DNA from: Gluconacetobacter tumulisoli | GTDB taxonomy: Bacteria > Pseudomonadota > Alphaproteobacteria > Acetobacterales > Acetobacteraceae | Assembly (NCBI RefSeq): GCF_014174155.1 | Contig: NZ_JABEQM010000003.1 | Span: 1 to 64,000, forward strand | DNA: 64,000 nt | Direction: 5' to 3' | Part shown: one piece after another, positions 51,356-60,922 of the stretch | How positions within the stretch are numbered: the first letter of the stretch is position 1 | Layout: each line of letters opens with the position of its first letter | The notes under the pieces: generated by a model | The model's input: the letters and a program-made list of their open reading frames with translations, nothing else | What the model was told of the DNA's origin: nothing | The model's database searches: none | Translations under genes and position numbers: made by a program

Positions 51356-54088
51356 ATGTTGATTCAGCATTCCCGGGAGTCGCGGTCACATGGCAATGTC
51401 GACGTCGCTCTTCCAGTAGAACTCCCGTTGAAGAAAAACGGGAAATCGAAATTCGTGTCCGCGTCGGGGTGGAAGGCGGGCACGGCCTTGCGGCCGGTGG
51501 CGTGTCTGGCGGCATTTGGCCTGTTCGCAACCGCGACCGTAACGCTTCCTCTGGCGACGGCTGCTCGTGCAGACGATGGGAACGTGCACATCCAGGGATC
51601 CGGCGGTGCGAAGAAATCCGCTCGTTCCACCGCGACGGGCAGGGGGCGCGGCGGTGTTCAACCGAAGCACAAATCCGACGCGGACGAGCAGGTCATCGTG
51701 ACGGGAACACGGGCGCCCAATCGTCACGCGCGTCAGAGTTCGAGCCCGATTTCGGTCGTCACGGCGGCGACACTCGCACGTACGGGGCTGCCGAATCTGG
51801 CCGAGGCCCTGGCACGTACCTATCCTTCCATCAACATCCAGGCGATGGGCCAGAACGCCGATGCCCTGACCTCGTCCATCCGTATGCGTGGACTCAATCC
51901 CAACCATGTCCTGGTGCTGGTCGACGGTATTCGTCGTCATACGACCGCGAATATCAGCACAGGGGCAGGGGTGAATTTCGGCTCCACGCCTGTTGACCTG
52001 AACACGATTCCCGCTGCCGCAATCGACCATATCGAGGTACTGGAAGACGGTGCCGCGGCGCTTTATGGATCCGACGCCATTGCCGGCGTGATCAACATCA
52101 TTACGAAGAAGAAGGCCTCGGGGCTGCATGTCAGCGCCACCACCGGCGCCAATGCCTATAATGGTGATGGATGGACGGCCCAGCTCGACGCCGATGGCGG
52201 GTTCAAGCTCGGCAACGATGGGTACATGCATTTGTCCGGGCAGTTCATGCACCGGGATGATTCCGTCATTCGGGCGATAGATCACAGATTCATCGAAGAC
52301 CAGGCACCTCCCGGCGCGTATACGGCGGGCGCATATACGGGAAGCATGAAGATTCCTCTTTATTCGAATCAGGTCACCAACGTTCCCGAGGAAACCCGGG
52401 AGTCCCTTGCGCTGACGTTTGGTAAACCCCTGTCCGAAAATATCGACGGATACGGCATGATTACATATGCCCACCGTCATTCGCAGGCGTTCGAGCAATA
52501 TCGTCTGCCCACCGTGCTGCCTTCGGTCTACCCGTACGGCTTCGAGCCCCTCGATGTGGGCGAAGAGAATGACTACGCGGCCACGCTCGGGCTGAAGGGG
52601 AGCAATTTCCTGGGCTTCGACTGGAATCTGAGTACCACGTACGGCGCCGATCAGGTCAACCTGTCGACGACCAACAATGTCAATCTGGGGATGCTGAAAT
52701 CCACCTGCGTCCCGGCTTCGGTCGATCCGACGTCTCCGTATGCGTCGGGGGACGGTTGTGGCTACGCCAAGACCAACTTCTTCCTGAAAGGCTTCACGTC
52801 GGCCCAGTGGGATAACAAGCTGGACTTCCGCCGCGGGCTGACCCTGCCTTTCCACATGCCGCTCAACCTGGCATTCGGTGCAGAGCATCGCCTGGAAATG
52901 TACGAACTCACCCCGGGAGAACCGGCGTCTTACCAGGTTGGTGGACCCCAGGCCATCGTCGGGTTGACGCCCAGCAATGCCGGATCATGGAACCGCGACA
53001 TCTGGGCCGGTTATATCGACACGGATATCAAACCGCTTCCGCACTGGGATATCGACCTGGCCGGACGGTTCGAGCACTATACGGATTCCGGAAATACCGA
53101 GAACGGAAAGATTTCGACGCGATATGATTTCACGCGGCGCATTGCCATCCGTGGAACGATCAGCAACGGCTTCCGCGCTCCGACGCTCGCGGAGCAGCAT
53201 TACAGTTCGGCCAGTCTGCAGCCGACCGCCGCCGGGGGGCTTTTGCCGGCCGATTCGGCCGCTGCGCGTGAACTCGGCGCAACACCGCTGAAACCCGAAC
53301 GATCCTGGAATCTCTCGGGCGGCTTTGTGCTGGAACCGATCGACGGATTCCATGTCGAGGTCGACGCCTACCAGATCGCCATCCGGGACCGTCTCGTCAG
53401 CAGCAGCTCCTATAACGGGGCGGCCGCGGTCAGCGCGCTGGAATCGTTTGGCTTTGCGGTGCCGTCAACCATTCCGGCACAAAACGTGACGGCCAACTAC
53501 ATCACCAATGGCGCGAGCACCCGCACCCAGGGGCTGGACATCAAGGCCGATTATATTCTTCACCTGCAGCGCTATGGCAACCTGGCCCTGACGGCGGCGC
53601 TGGACCTGAACCGGACCCGCGTGGGGCACATCGCCAGCGGCGCGACCGGTGCGCCGCTTCTCAACGCGCAGGCGATTTCACAGTTCACGACGGAATATCC
53701 GCGCAGCAAGCTGATCCTCAATGCGCTTTGGACGATCGGCAATTTCGACATCAATGTCCGGCAAAGCCGCTATGGCGAGACCACCAGCCTGCTGACCTAC
53801 CAGGATTGGGCGACAGGTACCTGCCCCGACGGCTCGGCCAAGCAGTATTCCACGAAGTGCTTTTACCAGTTCAAGGGCTCGCCGAGGTGGCTGACCGATC
53901 TCCAGGTCGGATATCGCATCAATCCCAACTGGCATGTGGCGTTGGGCGCAAACAACATCTTCAACATCCGTCCCCGCCAGATTCCGCAATCGACACGCTA
54001 TAACGGCACGAATATCTACGACACCTATGCAGCGGGCATTCCCATGACGGGCGGATATTATTACGGCCGCGTGGATGTTACGTTCTAA
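51356..54088 (+). CDS. TonB-dependent receptor without STN domain
   Basis: Protein of 910 aa. A long N-terminus (about 75 residues with a signal-like helix ACLAAFGLFATATVTLPLA) leads into a basic linker, a TonB box (EQVIVTGTRAPN), the plug (SIRMRGLNPNHVLVLVDGIR; VLEDGAAALYGSDAIAGVIN) and the barrel, ending in VDVTF. GAGGA seven bases upstream supports the ATG at 51356. Plug details resemble receptors for organic compounds or metals without sigma control. No sigma/FecR pair is next to it. The ligand is unknown. Confidence 0.92.
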   Translation: MLIQHSRESRSHGNVDVALPVELPLKKNGKSKFVSASGWKAGTALRPVACLAAFGLFATATVTLPLATAARADDGNVHIQGSGGAKKSARSTATGRGRGGVQPKHKSDADEQVIVTGTRAPNRHARQSSSPISVVTAATLARTGLPNLAEALARTYPSINIQAMGQNADALTSSIRMRGLNPNHVLVLVDGIRRHTTANISTGAGVNFGSTPVDLNTIPAAAIDHIEVLEDGAAALYGSDAIAGVINIITKKKASGLHVSATTGANAYNGDGWTAQLDADGGFKLGNDGYMHLSGQFMHRDDSVIRAIDHRFIEDQAPPGAYTAGAYTGSMKIPLYSNQVTNVPEETRESLALTFGKPLSENIDGYGMITYAHRHSQAFEQYRLPTVLPSVYPYGFEPLDVGEENDYAATLGLKGSNFLGFDWNLSTTYGADQVNLSTTNNVNLGMLKSTCVPASVDPTSPYASGDGCGYAKTNFFLKGFTSAQWDNKLDFRRGLTLPFHMPLNLAFGAEHRLEMYELTPGEPASYQVGGPQAIVGLTPSNAGSWNRDIWAGYIDTDIKPLPHWDIDLAGRFEHYTDSGNTENGKISTRYDFTRRIAIRGTISNGFRAPTLAEQHYSSASLQPTAAGGLLPADSAAARELGATPLKPERSWNLSGGFVLEPIDGFHVEVDAYQIAIRDRLVSSSSYNGAAAVSALESFGFAVPSTIPAQNVTANYITNGASTRTQGLDIKADYILHLQRYGNLALTAALDLNRTRVGHIASGATGAPLLNAQAISQFTTEYPRSKLILNALWTIGNFDINVRQSRYGETTSLLTYQDWATGTCPDGSAKQYSTKCFYQFKGSPRWLTDLQVGYRINPNWHVALGANNIFNIRPRQIPQSTRYNGTNIYDTYAAGIPMTGGYYYGRVDVTF

Positions 54089-54278
54089 GATCGGATCCCG
54101 TCTCGATCAGTGGTTGATTGTGGGCGGGGTTACGAACTGGCGGTCATCGGCGCGTCGCTTTCAGGCAGCGGCGCGCCGGAGTGAACGCGCCACGGTGCCT
54201 GCCGGAAGGTGATGCTGCGGCAACATTCTCGACCGCAGGCGAGCGGTCGGACAGACCGGATATCCGACCTTGTCGGAC

Positions 54279-55229
54279 TCACCTGATTCCCATCGCCTTC
54301 ATCTTGCGATACAACGTCGCGCGGCTGATTCCCAGACTGCGCGCCGTTACACTCGCATTGCCCTGCGAGAGCACCAGGGCCGAGCGGATGACATTCTCCT
54401 CCGCCTTCTGGAAACTGATCTCGCCACGCGTTTCCAGACCGGTCAGCAGGTTCGGATGCGTGTCGATCATGTCGTCCGTCCAGCCTGTCAGTGCCCGCGC
54501 CGCGTACGTCGCACCCGTCACCTCGCCATCATTGTTGATCGCGACAAGCGGTGCCGAGCATCCCTTTGCCACGCCAAGGGTCAGAACCCGATCGCTTCCA
54601 TGACGTTCGCGAAAAAGCTGTTCCTCGATGCGCCGTCCGGCCTGCAACAGCGTATCCAGCACGAGCGATGCCACGGGCCGTGTGGTGTCCCCGTTGAACG
54701 CGGCAAGATTGATTGCCCCCGCCACACGGCCCTGCGCATCGAAGATCGGTACCGCATAACTCGCCAGAAGCGAAAAGCAGAACCGCCAGTGCTCGCCCTC
54801 GCCAAGAAAGACCGGACAGCAATCCTGGACCGCCGTTCCGATCCCGTTCGTTCCGGCCACCTCTTCGTGCCAGAGCGCCCCTTCGCGCAACTGCAGCCGC
54901 CGACAGACCGGCAGATGGGCCTCGTCAATACAGCGTGCGAGGATCATGGCGTCCGGGTCGGCCAGCAGAACCATCAGGCCCAGCCCCTGCACCAGATCGA
55001 AGACCTGCCTCATCTCGGGCATTGCCGTTCTGAGGAAAATCGCGGACCGCCCGCTGACATGGCGGAATTCTGCCCCGGACAGCACGTCGGCCGTCCATCC
55101 CTGCGAGGGATCAAGCTGATAGGACCCCGAACAGCGCTGCCAGGATTTTGCAACTTCGCCTGCGCCCGGTATTTTTGGAACAGGCCCCGAAGGGCGAAAG
55201 GCCACGTCCTTGCCGCCAGCCGCTTTCAT
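54279..55229 (-). CDS. GAF-Fis regulator without AAA+ domain
   Basis: Protein of 316 aa. The N-terminal half resembles the sensor part of AcoR-type activators (SWQRCSGSYQLDP, LLADPDAMILARC, GTNGIGTAV), i.e. a GAF domain, followed by a PAS-like stretch. The C-terminal Fis helix-turn-helix (ASVTARSLGISRATLYRKMK) is intact. The central sigma-54 AAA+ ATPase (GAFTGA motif) is absent, with no sign of a deletion scar, so it probably acts as a simple DNA-binding sensor. It lies downstream of the PQQ dehydrogenase and channel genes on the same strand and may control them. Confidence 0.82.
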   Translation of the reverse strand: MKAAGGKDVAFRPSGPVPKIPGAGEVAKSWQRCSGSYQLDPSQGWTADVLSGAEFRHVSGRSAIFLRTAMPEMRQVFDLVQGLGLMVLLADPDAMILARCIDEAHLPVCRRLQLREGALWHEEVAGTNGIGTAVQDCCPVFLGEGEHWRFCFSLLASYAVPIFDAQGRVAGAINLAAFNGDTTRPVASLVLDTLLQAGRRIEEQLFRERHGSDRVLTLGVAKGCSAPLVAINNDGEVTGATYAARALTGWTDDMIDTHPNLLTGLETRGEISFQKAEENVIRSALVLSQGNASVTARSLGISRATLYRKMKAMGIR

Positions 55230-55414
55230 TTTCGCTCACCGTCTGCGCATCAGCCACACCGCCTTTCCGTTTCCGTCGTGGTCGTCCGGCCCGGAAAGGC
55301 AGCTCACTTATACAGCATCTGATATGCCGTCATACGCATTTTGTGTCACGTTTCGGCGTGAACGCCTGCCGGGTGCGTGGCGAGAACGGGACGCCCCTCC
55401 CGCTCCCGCTGTTG

Positions 55415-56305
55415 TCACCACAGGTAGACGAACTTCACGTAATACGCGTTGCTTTCGGGAATATTCCGACCGTCGACGGAATGCGAATAGCGTGTGGTGA
55501 AGGACAGATGCTTGGAGATGTTGAACATGATCCCCGTGCCGAGTGCCACCTCACGGCTGTTGGAATCATTCAGATATTGCCTTGCCGTCCGGTCGTATGT
55601 GCCGTTCACGTTCTGCCAGTCCAGTGCAAGGAAGGGCTCGACCAACGGGGTGGCTTTCCAGCTGAACCGCAGATTGGTGTAGAATATGACACCCGGCGAA
55701 TAGCTGTGCTGGCCCTTGATGTGCTTTGTCGACCCGACGACGGTCCCGGCATCGCCGTCGAAGCTGAAATATTTCCATTCATAATCGAAAATCAGGCTCG
55801 AAATATTCGACCAGTAGTTCGGAGAGGTCGCGTCGCGCGTGCCGACGGGTGTCTGCATGAAGGTCTGGATGCCGAGCGTGCTGTGGCTGTTCGGCTTGAA
55901 CCAGGCTGCCGGGCCGACGATGGTCGGCCCAAGGCCGCCATAATTCGTCCCGTTCGCAAGAGAGTAGCTTTCGGCCTGGATCAGCTCGAAAGCGAAGCCG
56001 ACGTGCGGGATCGCATCGAAGCTGCGGAAATGGACATATTTCGTCAGGCCCGACCAGGTGTGACTTCCCCCGGCAGGGGTTCGCTGCCCCAGGCTGTTGT
56101 AGGAATTTCCCGCCGCATTGCCGTCGCCGTACTGGACCAGCACGTTGAACGGCGTGAAATCGACGGGCAGGTCATATTCATGTGGTCCGATGATGCCGAG
56201 GGTGACATCCGCCGCACGTGCCGTCTTCGCACCAAGCAGCGCGACAGAGGCAATGGTGAGGCGCGCGATGGCATGAAGCCATTCCGGCTGTTCCGTCCGA
56301 TGCAT
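55415..56305 (-). CDS. SphA/phenol-MetA family outer-membrane protein
   Basis: Protein of 296 aa. A signal peptide (about residues 1-31) is followed by an antiparallel beta-barrel with many aromatic-ended strands, finishing in KFVYLW. The pattern (PHVGFAFELIQAE, GPAAWFKPNSHSTLGIQT, FDYEWKYFSFDGD) matches transporters of the PF13557 type, named from a phenol pathway. It probably lets small alcohols, sugars or aromatic acids into the periplasm for the PQQ dehydrogenase encoded directly upstream. Confidence 0.8.
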   Translation of the reverse strand: MHRTEQPEWLHAIARLTIASVALLGAKTARAADVTLGIIGPHEYDLPVDFTPFNVLVQYGDGNAAGNSYNSLGQRTPAGGSHTWSGLTKYVHFRSFDAIPHVGFAFELIQAESYSLANGTNYGGLGPTIVGPAAWFKPNSHSTLGIQTFMQTPVGTRDATSPNYWSNISSLIFDYEWKYFSFDGDAGTVVGSTKHIKGQHSYSPGVIFYTNLRFSWKATPLVEPFLALDWQNVNGTYDRTARQYLNDSNSREVALGTGIMFNISKHLSFTTRYSHSVDGRNIPESNAYYVKFVYLW

Positions 56306-56326
56306 GGGAGGATTCCGTCGAAAGGC

Positions 56327-56368
56327 GCGGGCACCCGGCCTGCGCCGAAGCGCCAGCCGGGTGCCCGC
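56327..56368. terminator. Strong hairpin between the PQQ dehydrogenase and channel genes
   Basis: GCGGGCACCCGGC and GCCGGGTGCCCGC (56327-56339 and 56356-56368) form a perfect 13-bp stem, with a 16-base loop that can pair internally. It lies between the dehydrogenase stop at 56384 and the channel start at 56305. No T run follows. It may end part of the transcripts or protect the upstream message, giving unequal expression. Confidence 0.55.
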
Positions 56369-56383
56369 TGAAGGTCGTGGTCG

Positions 56384-58840
56384 TTATTGCGCCGGCGTGC
56401 CCTGCGCGCCGTCGAGCGTATAGGCGATGATGTAGTCGCCGCTTCTGGTGCCCAGGCCGCCATGTCCACCGGCCGCGATCAGCACATACTGCTTGCCGCC
56501 GATTTCATAGGACATCGGCGTCGCCTGTCCGCCCGCCGGCAGACGGTCGTTCCAGATGACCTTGCCGGTCGCCAGGTCGAAAGCCCGCAGGTAATCGTCC
56601 GCCGTGGCCCCCATGAACACGACGCCACCCTTGGTCACGATGCTGCCGCCGATGTTGTACATTCCGGTCGGCAGAGGCAGGTTGTTGTGTGTCCGGAAAG
56701 GCCCCGTGTCACGGGTCGTCCCGACAGGGTGCTGCCAGACGATCTTCTTCGTCACGAGGTCGATCGCCGTCATCGTGCCCCACACCGGCCCCTTGCAGGG
56801 AATCTGCAGCGGGTTCAGCCAGGGATTGGTGAAGGCGATATACGGCGTGCCGTAATCCGGAGAGACCGAAAGCGCGTCCCCCTTGGCCGCGGGTTCCTCA
56901 CCCTGGCCGTTCCATTTCGGCAGCGTCCCCGACCCCTCCAGTGTCTGGCGCTTGTCCAGCTTGATGCGGAAGGGCAGATAGCTCGCGTTGGCCAGCATGA
57001 TCTTTCTCTGCGGATCGATCGTGATGCCCTGCCAGTCGACGATACCATAGAATGCCGGATAGACGATTGTCGTCTTGCCGACATGCGGGGGGGTGAACTG
57101 TCCTTCGTATGCGGACTGGCGATATTCGATGCGGCAGATCATCTGATCCAGCAGCGTCGCCCCCCACATGTCGCTCTCCTTGAGATCGGGGGGCGTCAGG
57201 CTGGGCATCGCCGCCGGATAGGGCTGCGTCGGAGAGACACGGTCGTCGGGCGCATGCCCCGCCGTCGGAACGAGTCGTTCCTCGACGGGATATCCCGGAA
57301 CCGGCTGCCCGGTGCGGCGATCCAGAACGAAGAATTCGCCACGCTTCGTGCTCTGCACCAGTGCCGGCACGCTCTCCCCGTTCGGGCCGGGCAGTTCCAC
57401 CATGGAAGGGCCGGATGGAATATCCATGTCCCACAGATCGTGATGGACCGTCTGATACGTCCAGCGGCGTTCACCCGTCACGATATCAAGCGCGATCGTC
57501 GCGGAGGATGTCGCATCGTCGAACGGACGGCGCGAGCCACCCCAATTGTCCGGCGGGGAATTGCCCGTCGGGATATAGACCATGCCGAGCGCCGGGTCCG
57601 CCGTGTAGACGCCCCACGCATTCGGCGTGTCGCCCGTCAGCACGTCGTCCGGGCCCGGCTTCCAGGTCTCGGGCGTATGACCGGCATCCCATGCCCATGC
57701 AATCTCGCCCGTCGTCGCGTCGAACGCGCGGATGGCGCCGGAAGGTTCGAAATTGGCCTGATTGTCGAAAATCCAGCCGCCCGTGATCAGGCGGTTCTTG
57801 GCCACCATGGGCGGCGAGGTGATGAAGTGAAAGCCATGCGGCACGTGGCCGAGATACTGGCGCATGGAGATGAAGCCATGATCGCCGAAATCCTCGCACG
57901 GCTTCCCGGTCTCGGCGTCCAGCGCAACCATGCGCACGTCCGCCACGGGCGAATAGATGCGCGTCCGGCAGCTCGTCTGGATTTCATCGGGGATGCGGTA
58001 ATATGTCACGCCGCGGCAGGCGAGATAGACGTTCTTCGCCAGGTCCGCCATCGCGGGATGGGGGTCGAAATTCCATTTCACCTTGCCGGTGGCGGCATCG
58101 AGCGCCATCACCCGGCTGTGCGGCGTGCACATGTAGAGCGTGTTGCCAACCTTGATCGGCGTGACCTCGAGATTGAATTCGTGCCCCTGGTCGGGACCCG
58201 CGACCGTGCCCTCGCCAACCTGCTGGACATCGCCCGTCCGCGTCAGCCAGGCACGTTTCAGCGTGCCGATATTCGCCGGCGTGATCTGGCCGAGAGGCGA
58301 ATACCGATCGCCCCCCACCGTGCGCCCGTAGGCCGACCAGTCGGCATCGGCAACGCCATCGGATGCCGGGTCCGGCTGCCCCTGCGCCGCCATCCGGTCC
58401 GCGGGGACAGTCCCGTTGATCGAATAGGAGCTGAAGCAGCTGACCAGCAGCACCAGACAGGAAATTCCGACCGCGCCAAGCAGTTCCCGCTTGTCCGCAA
58501 GCCAGCCCGGGCCGGACCGCCAGACCCACGGAAGCAGCATCCAGACGCCAATGCCCACCAGCGTCAGAAGACGCACCTCAAGGCCCCAGATGTCGAACCC
58601 GACCTCGACCAGCGCCCAGAGGGTCGCAAGCAGCAGGAAGCCGGCATAGATACGGCTGGCCAGCTTCGGCATCCTGAACCCGCAGACCGCCACGCCGAGC
58701 ATGACGGCACCCGTCAGAACATAGAACCACGAACCGCCCAGAAACAGCAGCTGCGCGCCACCGAAAAAAAGAAAAAGCCCGGTCAGGGCCAGCAAGACAG
58801 AGGTTATGATGGACAACAACCCCCCGTTACGTTCTCGCAT
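56384..58840 (-). CDS. Membrane-bound PQQ-dependent glucose/quinate/shikimate dehydrogenase
   Basis: Protein of 818 aa. Five membrane helices (about residues 8-135) precede an eight-bladed PQQ beta-propeller with repeated W-docking motifs (DAATGKVKWNFDP, DATTGEIAWAWDAG, DIVTGERRWTYQT, DLVTKKIVWQHPVG, DLATGKVIWNDRL). It oxidises its substrate on the periplasmic side and passes electrons to ubiquinone. Family length and layout do not decide between glucose and quinate as substrate. The neighbouring outer-membrane channel recalls quinate dehydrogenase loci. AGAGAG precedes the ATG at 58840. Confidence 0.9.
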   Translation of the reverse strand: MRERNGGLLSIITSVLLALTGLFLFFGGAQLLFLGGSWFYVLTGAVMLGVAVCGFRMPKLASRIYAGFLLLATLWALVEVGFDIWGLEVRLLTLVGIGVWMLLPWVWRSGPGWLADKRELLGAVGISCLVLLVSCFSSYSINGTVPADRMAAQGQPDPASDGVADADWSAYGRTVGGDRYSPLGQITPANIGTLKRAWLTRTGDVQQVGEGTVAGPDQGHEFNLEVTPIKVGNTLYMCTPHSRVMALDAATGKVKWNFDPHPAMADLAKNVYLACRGVTYYRIPDEIQTSCRTRIYSPVADVRMVALDAETGKPCEDFGDHGFISMRQYLGHVPHGFHFITSPPMVAKNRLITGGWIFDNQANFEPSGAIRAFDATTGEIAWAWDAGHTPETWKPGPDDVLTGDTPNAWGVYTADPALGMVYIPTGNSPPDNWGGSRRPFDDATSSATIALDIVTGERRWTYQTVHHDLWDMDIPSGPSMVELPGPNGESVPALVQSTKRGEFFVLDRRTGQPVPGYPVEERLVPTAGHAPDDRVSPTQPYPAAMPSLTPPDLKESDMWGATLLDQMICRIEYRQSAYEGQFTPPHVGKTTIVYPAFYGIVDWQGITIDPQRKIMLANASYLPFRIKLDKRQTLEGSGTLPKWNGQGEEPAAKGDALSVSPDYGTPYIAFTNPWLNPLQIPCKGPVWGTMTAIDLVTKKIVWQHPVGTTRDTGPFRTHNNLPLPTGMYNIGGSIVTKGGVVFMGATADDYLRAFDLATGKVIWNDRLPAGGQATPMSYEIGGKQYVLIAAGGHGGLGTRSGDYIIAYTLDGAQGTPAQ

Positions 58841-59339
58841 GCCGCATTTCTCTCTAAAGTTTTCATGGGCCGCACAGCGCGTGACAGCATTCTTTTGCTG
58901 TCTCCGGCGGCCGGCTCCCCTGATCAGCATGCAGCCCACGGCCAGCGCCATGCGTCACACGGAGTTGCTCACACAGGTTTGTTTCTGGACGAGCCAATTG
59001 TCTCAGCCGTGAGACAGGTGACGGCTGGTTCCCAGTCCATAAGGGTCTCGGGCCGTGCGCGGACGGCTGAGATCGAAGCCAGCGAGCAGCCAGGCCCTTT
59101 GTCCGGGAGCGCCCGCGTATCGAGTGCATCCGGCGGCATCGCTCGTCAGGTCAATCTGTCCATCGTGGAGGGACCAAGCGAAAATCCCGGGCCCGCCGGA
59201 CCACCAGACGCATGTCCGGACGCCACACACCATCTATGGCACGTTCGGCGTGATGGTCGGTCAGGGGTGCGATGCGGTCCTGGTCAGTCTCTTCTGGGCA
59301 ATTTTGCCCATGTCGGGCAAGCCGCGCGGAAATATTCCA
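58841..59339. other. Gene-free stretch upstream of the PQQ dehydrogenase
   Basis: About 500 bases with no recognisable gene on either strand. It must hold the promoter of the dehydrogenase gene at its left side. I see no repeat, RNA gene or clear regulator site. Confidence 0.4.
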
Positions 59340-60044
59340 TCAGGAATCATTCTGCTTGCAGACCACGCGCAGGATTGTCTCGATATTGAAATCGAGACGC
59401 TCCTGAAGCTTGTCCGGCGCCATCAGGTCGCACTCGAAAATGATGGAGCCCGTGAACCGGTTTGTCAGGTAGTAATAGCCAATAGCTGCAATCGTAATAT
59501 TAAGCTGAACGGCGTCAACGCCCTGTCGAAAAATGCCTTGCTCTTCACCGCGTCGCAAAATCGTTTCCAGCATACTGACAAGGCTTCTGCTGATAACCGG
59601 AATTATATCGGATTTCTTCAGATGCTTGGCCTTGTGCAGGTTTTCGCTATTCACCAAGGTGAGAAAGGCAGGGTTGGCTAAATAGTAATTCCAGGTAAAG
59701 CGAATTAGCGTTTCGAGTGCAGTTTTTGGATTGAGGTGACCAAGCTCCAGTTCCTGCTCCGCTGTACGAATATCAACATAGGCATCTTCAAGAACTCTTT
59801 TGAAGAGAGCCTCTTTGTTTTCGAAATAATGGTAAATCATGCGCTTGTTGGATTTCGCCTGCTCTGCGATAATGTCGACCCGCGCGCCTCCCAGGCCATT
59901 TTTTGCGAACTCCTTCTTCGCTGCCGCCAATATGCGTTTCTGCGTTGCTTCAGCATCGCGTACGCGAACGGGCTGGACTTTGGCAGCGGTCTTCGTCTTC
60001 TTCGCTGTGACAGCGCTGCTGTCGGAGGTCGGTATCCTGGGCAT
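59340..60044 (-). CDS. TetR family regulator
   Basis: Protein of 234 aa. A lysine-rich, probably disordered N-terminus (about residues 1-30) precedes the TetR helix-turn-helix (IIAEQAKSNKRMIYHYFENK). The C-terminal domain resembles the TetR_C_29-type regulators linked to aromatic or acyl-CoA degradation. CGGAG eight bases upstream supports the ATG at 60044. It may control the CoA-transferase and acyl-CoA genes to its right; GTATCT half sites occur both in its own upstream region and before the acyl-CoA dehydrogenase gene. Confidence 0.88.
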   Translation of the reverse strand: MPRIPTSDSSAVTAKKTKTAAKVQPVRVRDAEATQKRILAAAKKEFAKNGLGGARVDIIAEQAKSNKRMIYHYFENKEALFKRVLEDAYVDIRTAEQELELGHLNPKTALETLIRFTWNYYLANPAFLTLVNSENLHKAKHLKKSDIIPVISRSLVSMLETILRRGEEQGIFRQGVDAVQLNITIAAIGYYYLTNRFTGSIIFECDLMAPDKLQERLDFNIETILRVVCKQNDS

Positions 60045-60922
60045 GGTTGCTCCGTAGTCTAAACATCGACCCAGATCGGCCCGAGGTTTGTGTTCCACCA
60101 CCAGCTGAATGTGCAGCACCTCATTCTCTAACCTAGTGATAATGCAGTAACAAGATACTTACCTCGCGATCATGTGTCGCCCGGATTCGCCGTGCTCCCT
60201 GCCGCGGGCGCGGCGGGCGGATTTTCGTCTTGGTATCAATTGCTGGTGAAATGATGCGCGATGGAGGTACGCCATCGGCAGATGACGAACTGACATACGG
60301 AGGCATCAACTGCGGTCTTTCAGGGGCTTAAACATGGCCGTAAGGCTTCCCGGGAAGGCGTAGACATAGGGGAAGCAGCCAAAAGCGGCTTTTTCGTCGC
60401 TCCCATGGATGTGCGGCCCGCCGGAGCGGACAGGGCAATTTGAGTGCTTGAAATAACCGTCCAGTTACTTAATATGCGGATTGGGAACAGAGTCCCGCAG
60501 GGGACTCGAAGGAAAAAATAATGAATAATATCAATCCCGCCCAGACATGCCCCTCACGGCCCCGCGATTTCGGCAGGCCCCGTCCACGGGGGGACGATAT
60601 CGACAGGCGCTCCGGCAGATGGCTTCGGAGACAATCCGGATAGGCACGTCCTTTTCCGGGAAGCCGGAAAACGCGATCGCTATCCCTTTATCAATCTCCC
60701 GATCGGCTTCGCCGGCCTGGTTAACCGGCGCCGTTGGCGAGGGGATTCGACATGCCGGCATCATGAGACATGGGGCCGTTGGGATGTGGCGGAAGATTTC
60801 GCAGTATCGGCCCGCCTTATGACGGGTGGTGTTGGCACAGAGCGCGTTGTCATCCGCCATTACATGGATCGAAGCCTAAATGAATGATCTGGACAGTTAC
60901 GAATACGGATGGGAGGAAATTG
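60045..60922. other. Gene-poor region upstream of the CoA transferase
   Basis: About 880 bases with only one short doubtful frame (60521-60643). GTAACAAGATAC at 60147-60158 shares its GTATCT half with the palindrome before the acyl-CoA dehydrogenase gene. AACCGTCCAGTT near 60450, inside CTTGAAATAACCGTCCAG, may belong to a promoter. No RNA gene was recognised. Confidence 0.4.
60521..60643 (+). CDS. Short doubtful frame with good ribosome binding site
   Basis: A 40-residue frame (MNNINPAQTCPSRPRD at the start) with AAGGA eight bases before the ATG. The chain is rich in Arg, Pro and Asp and ends abruptly. I know no match. It may be the start of a decayed gene or a leader peptide for the CoA-transferase genes 280 bases on. 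Confidence 0.25.
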   Translation: MNNINPAQTCPSRPRDFGRPRPRGDDIDRRSGRWLRRQSG

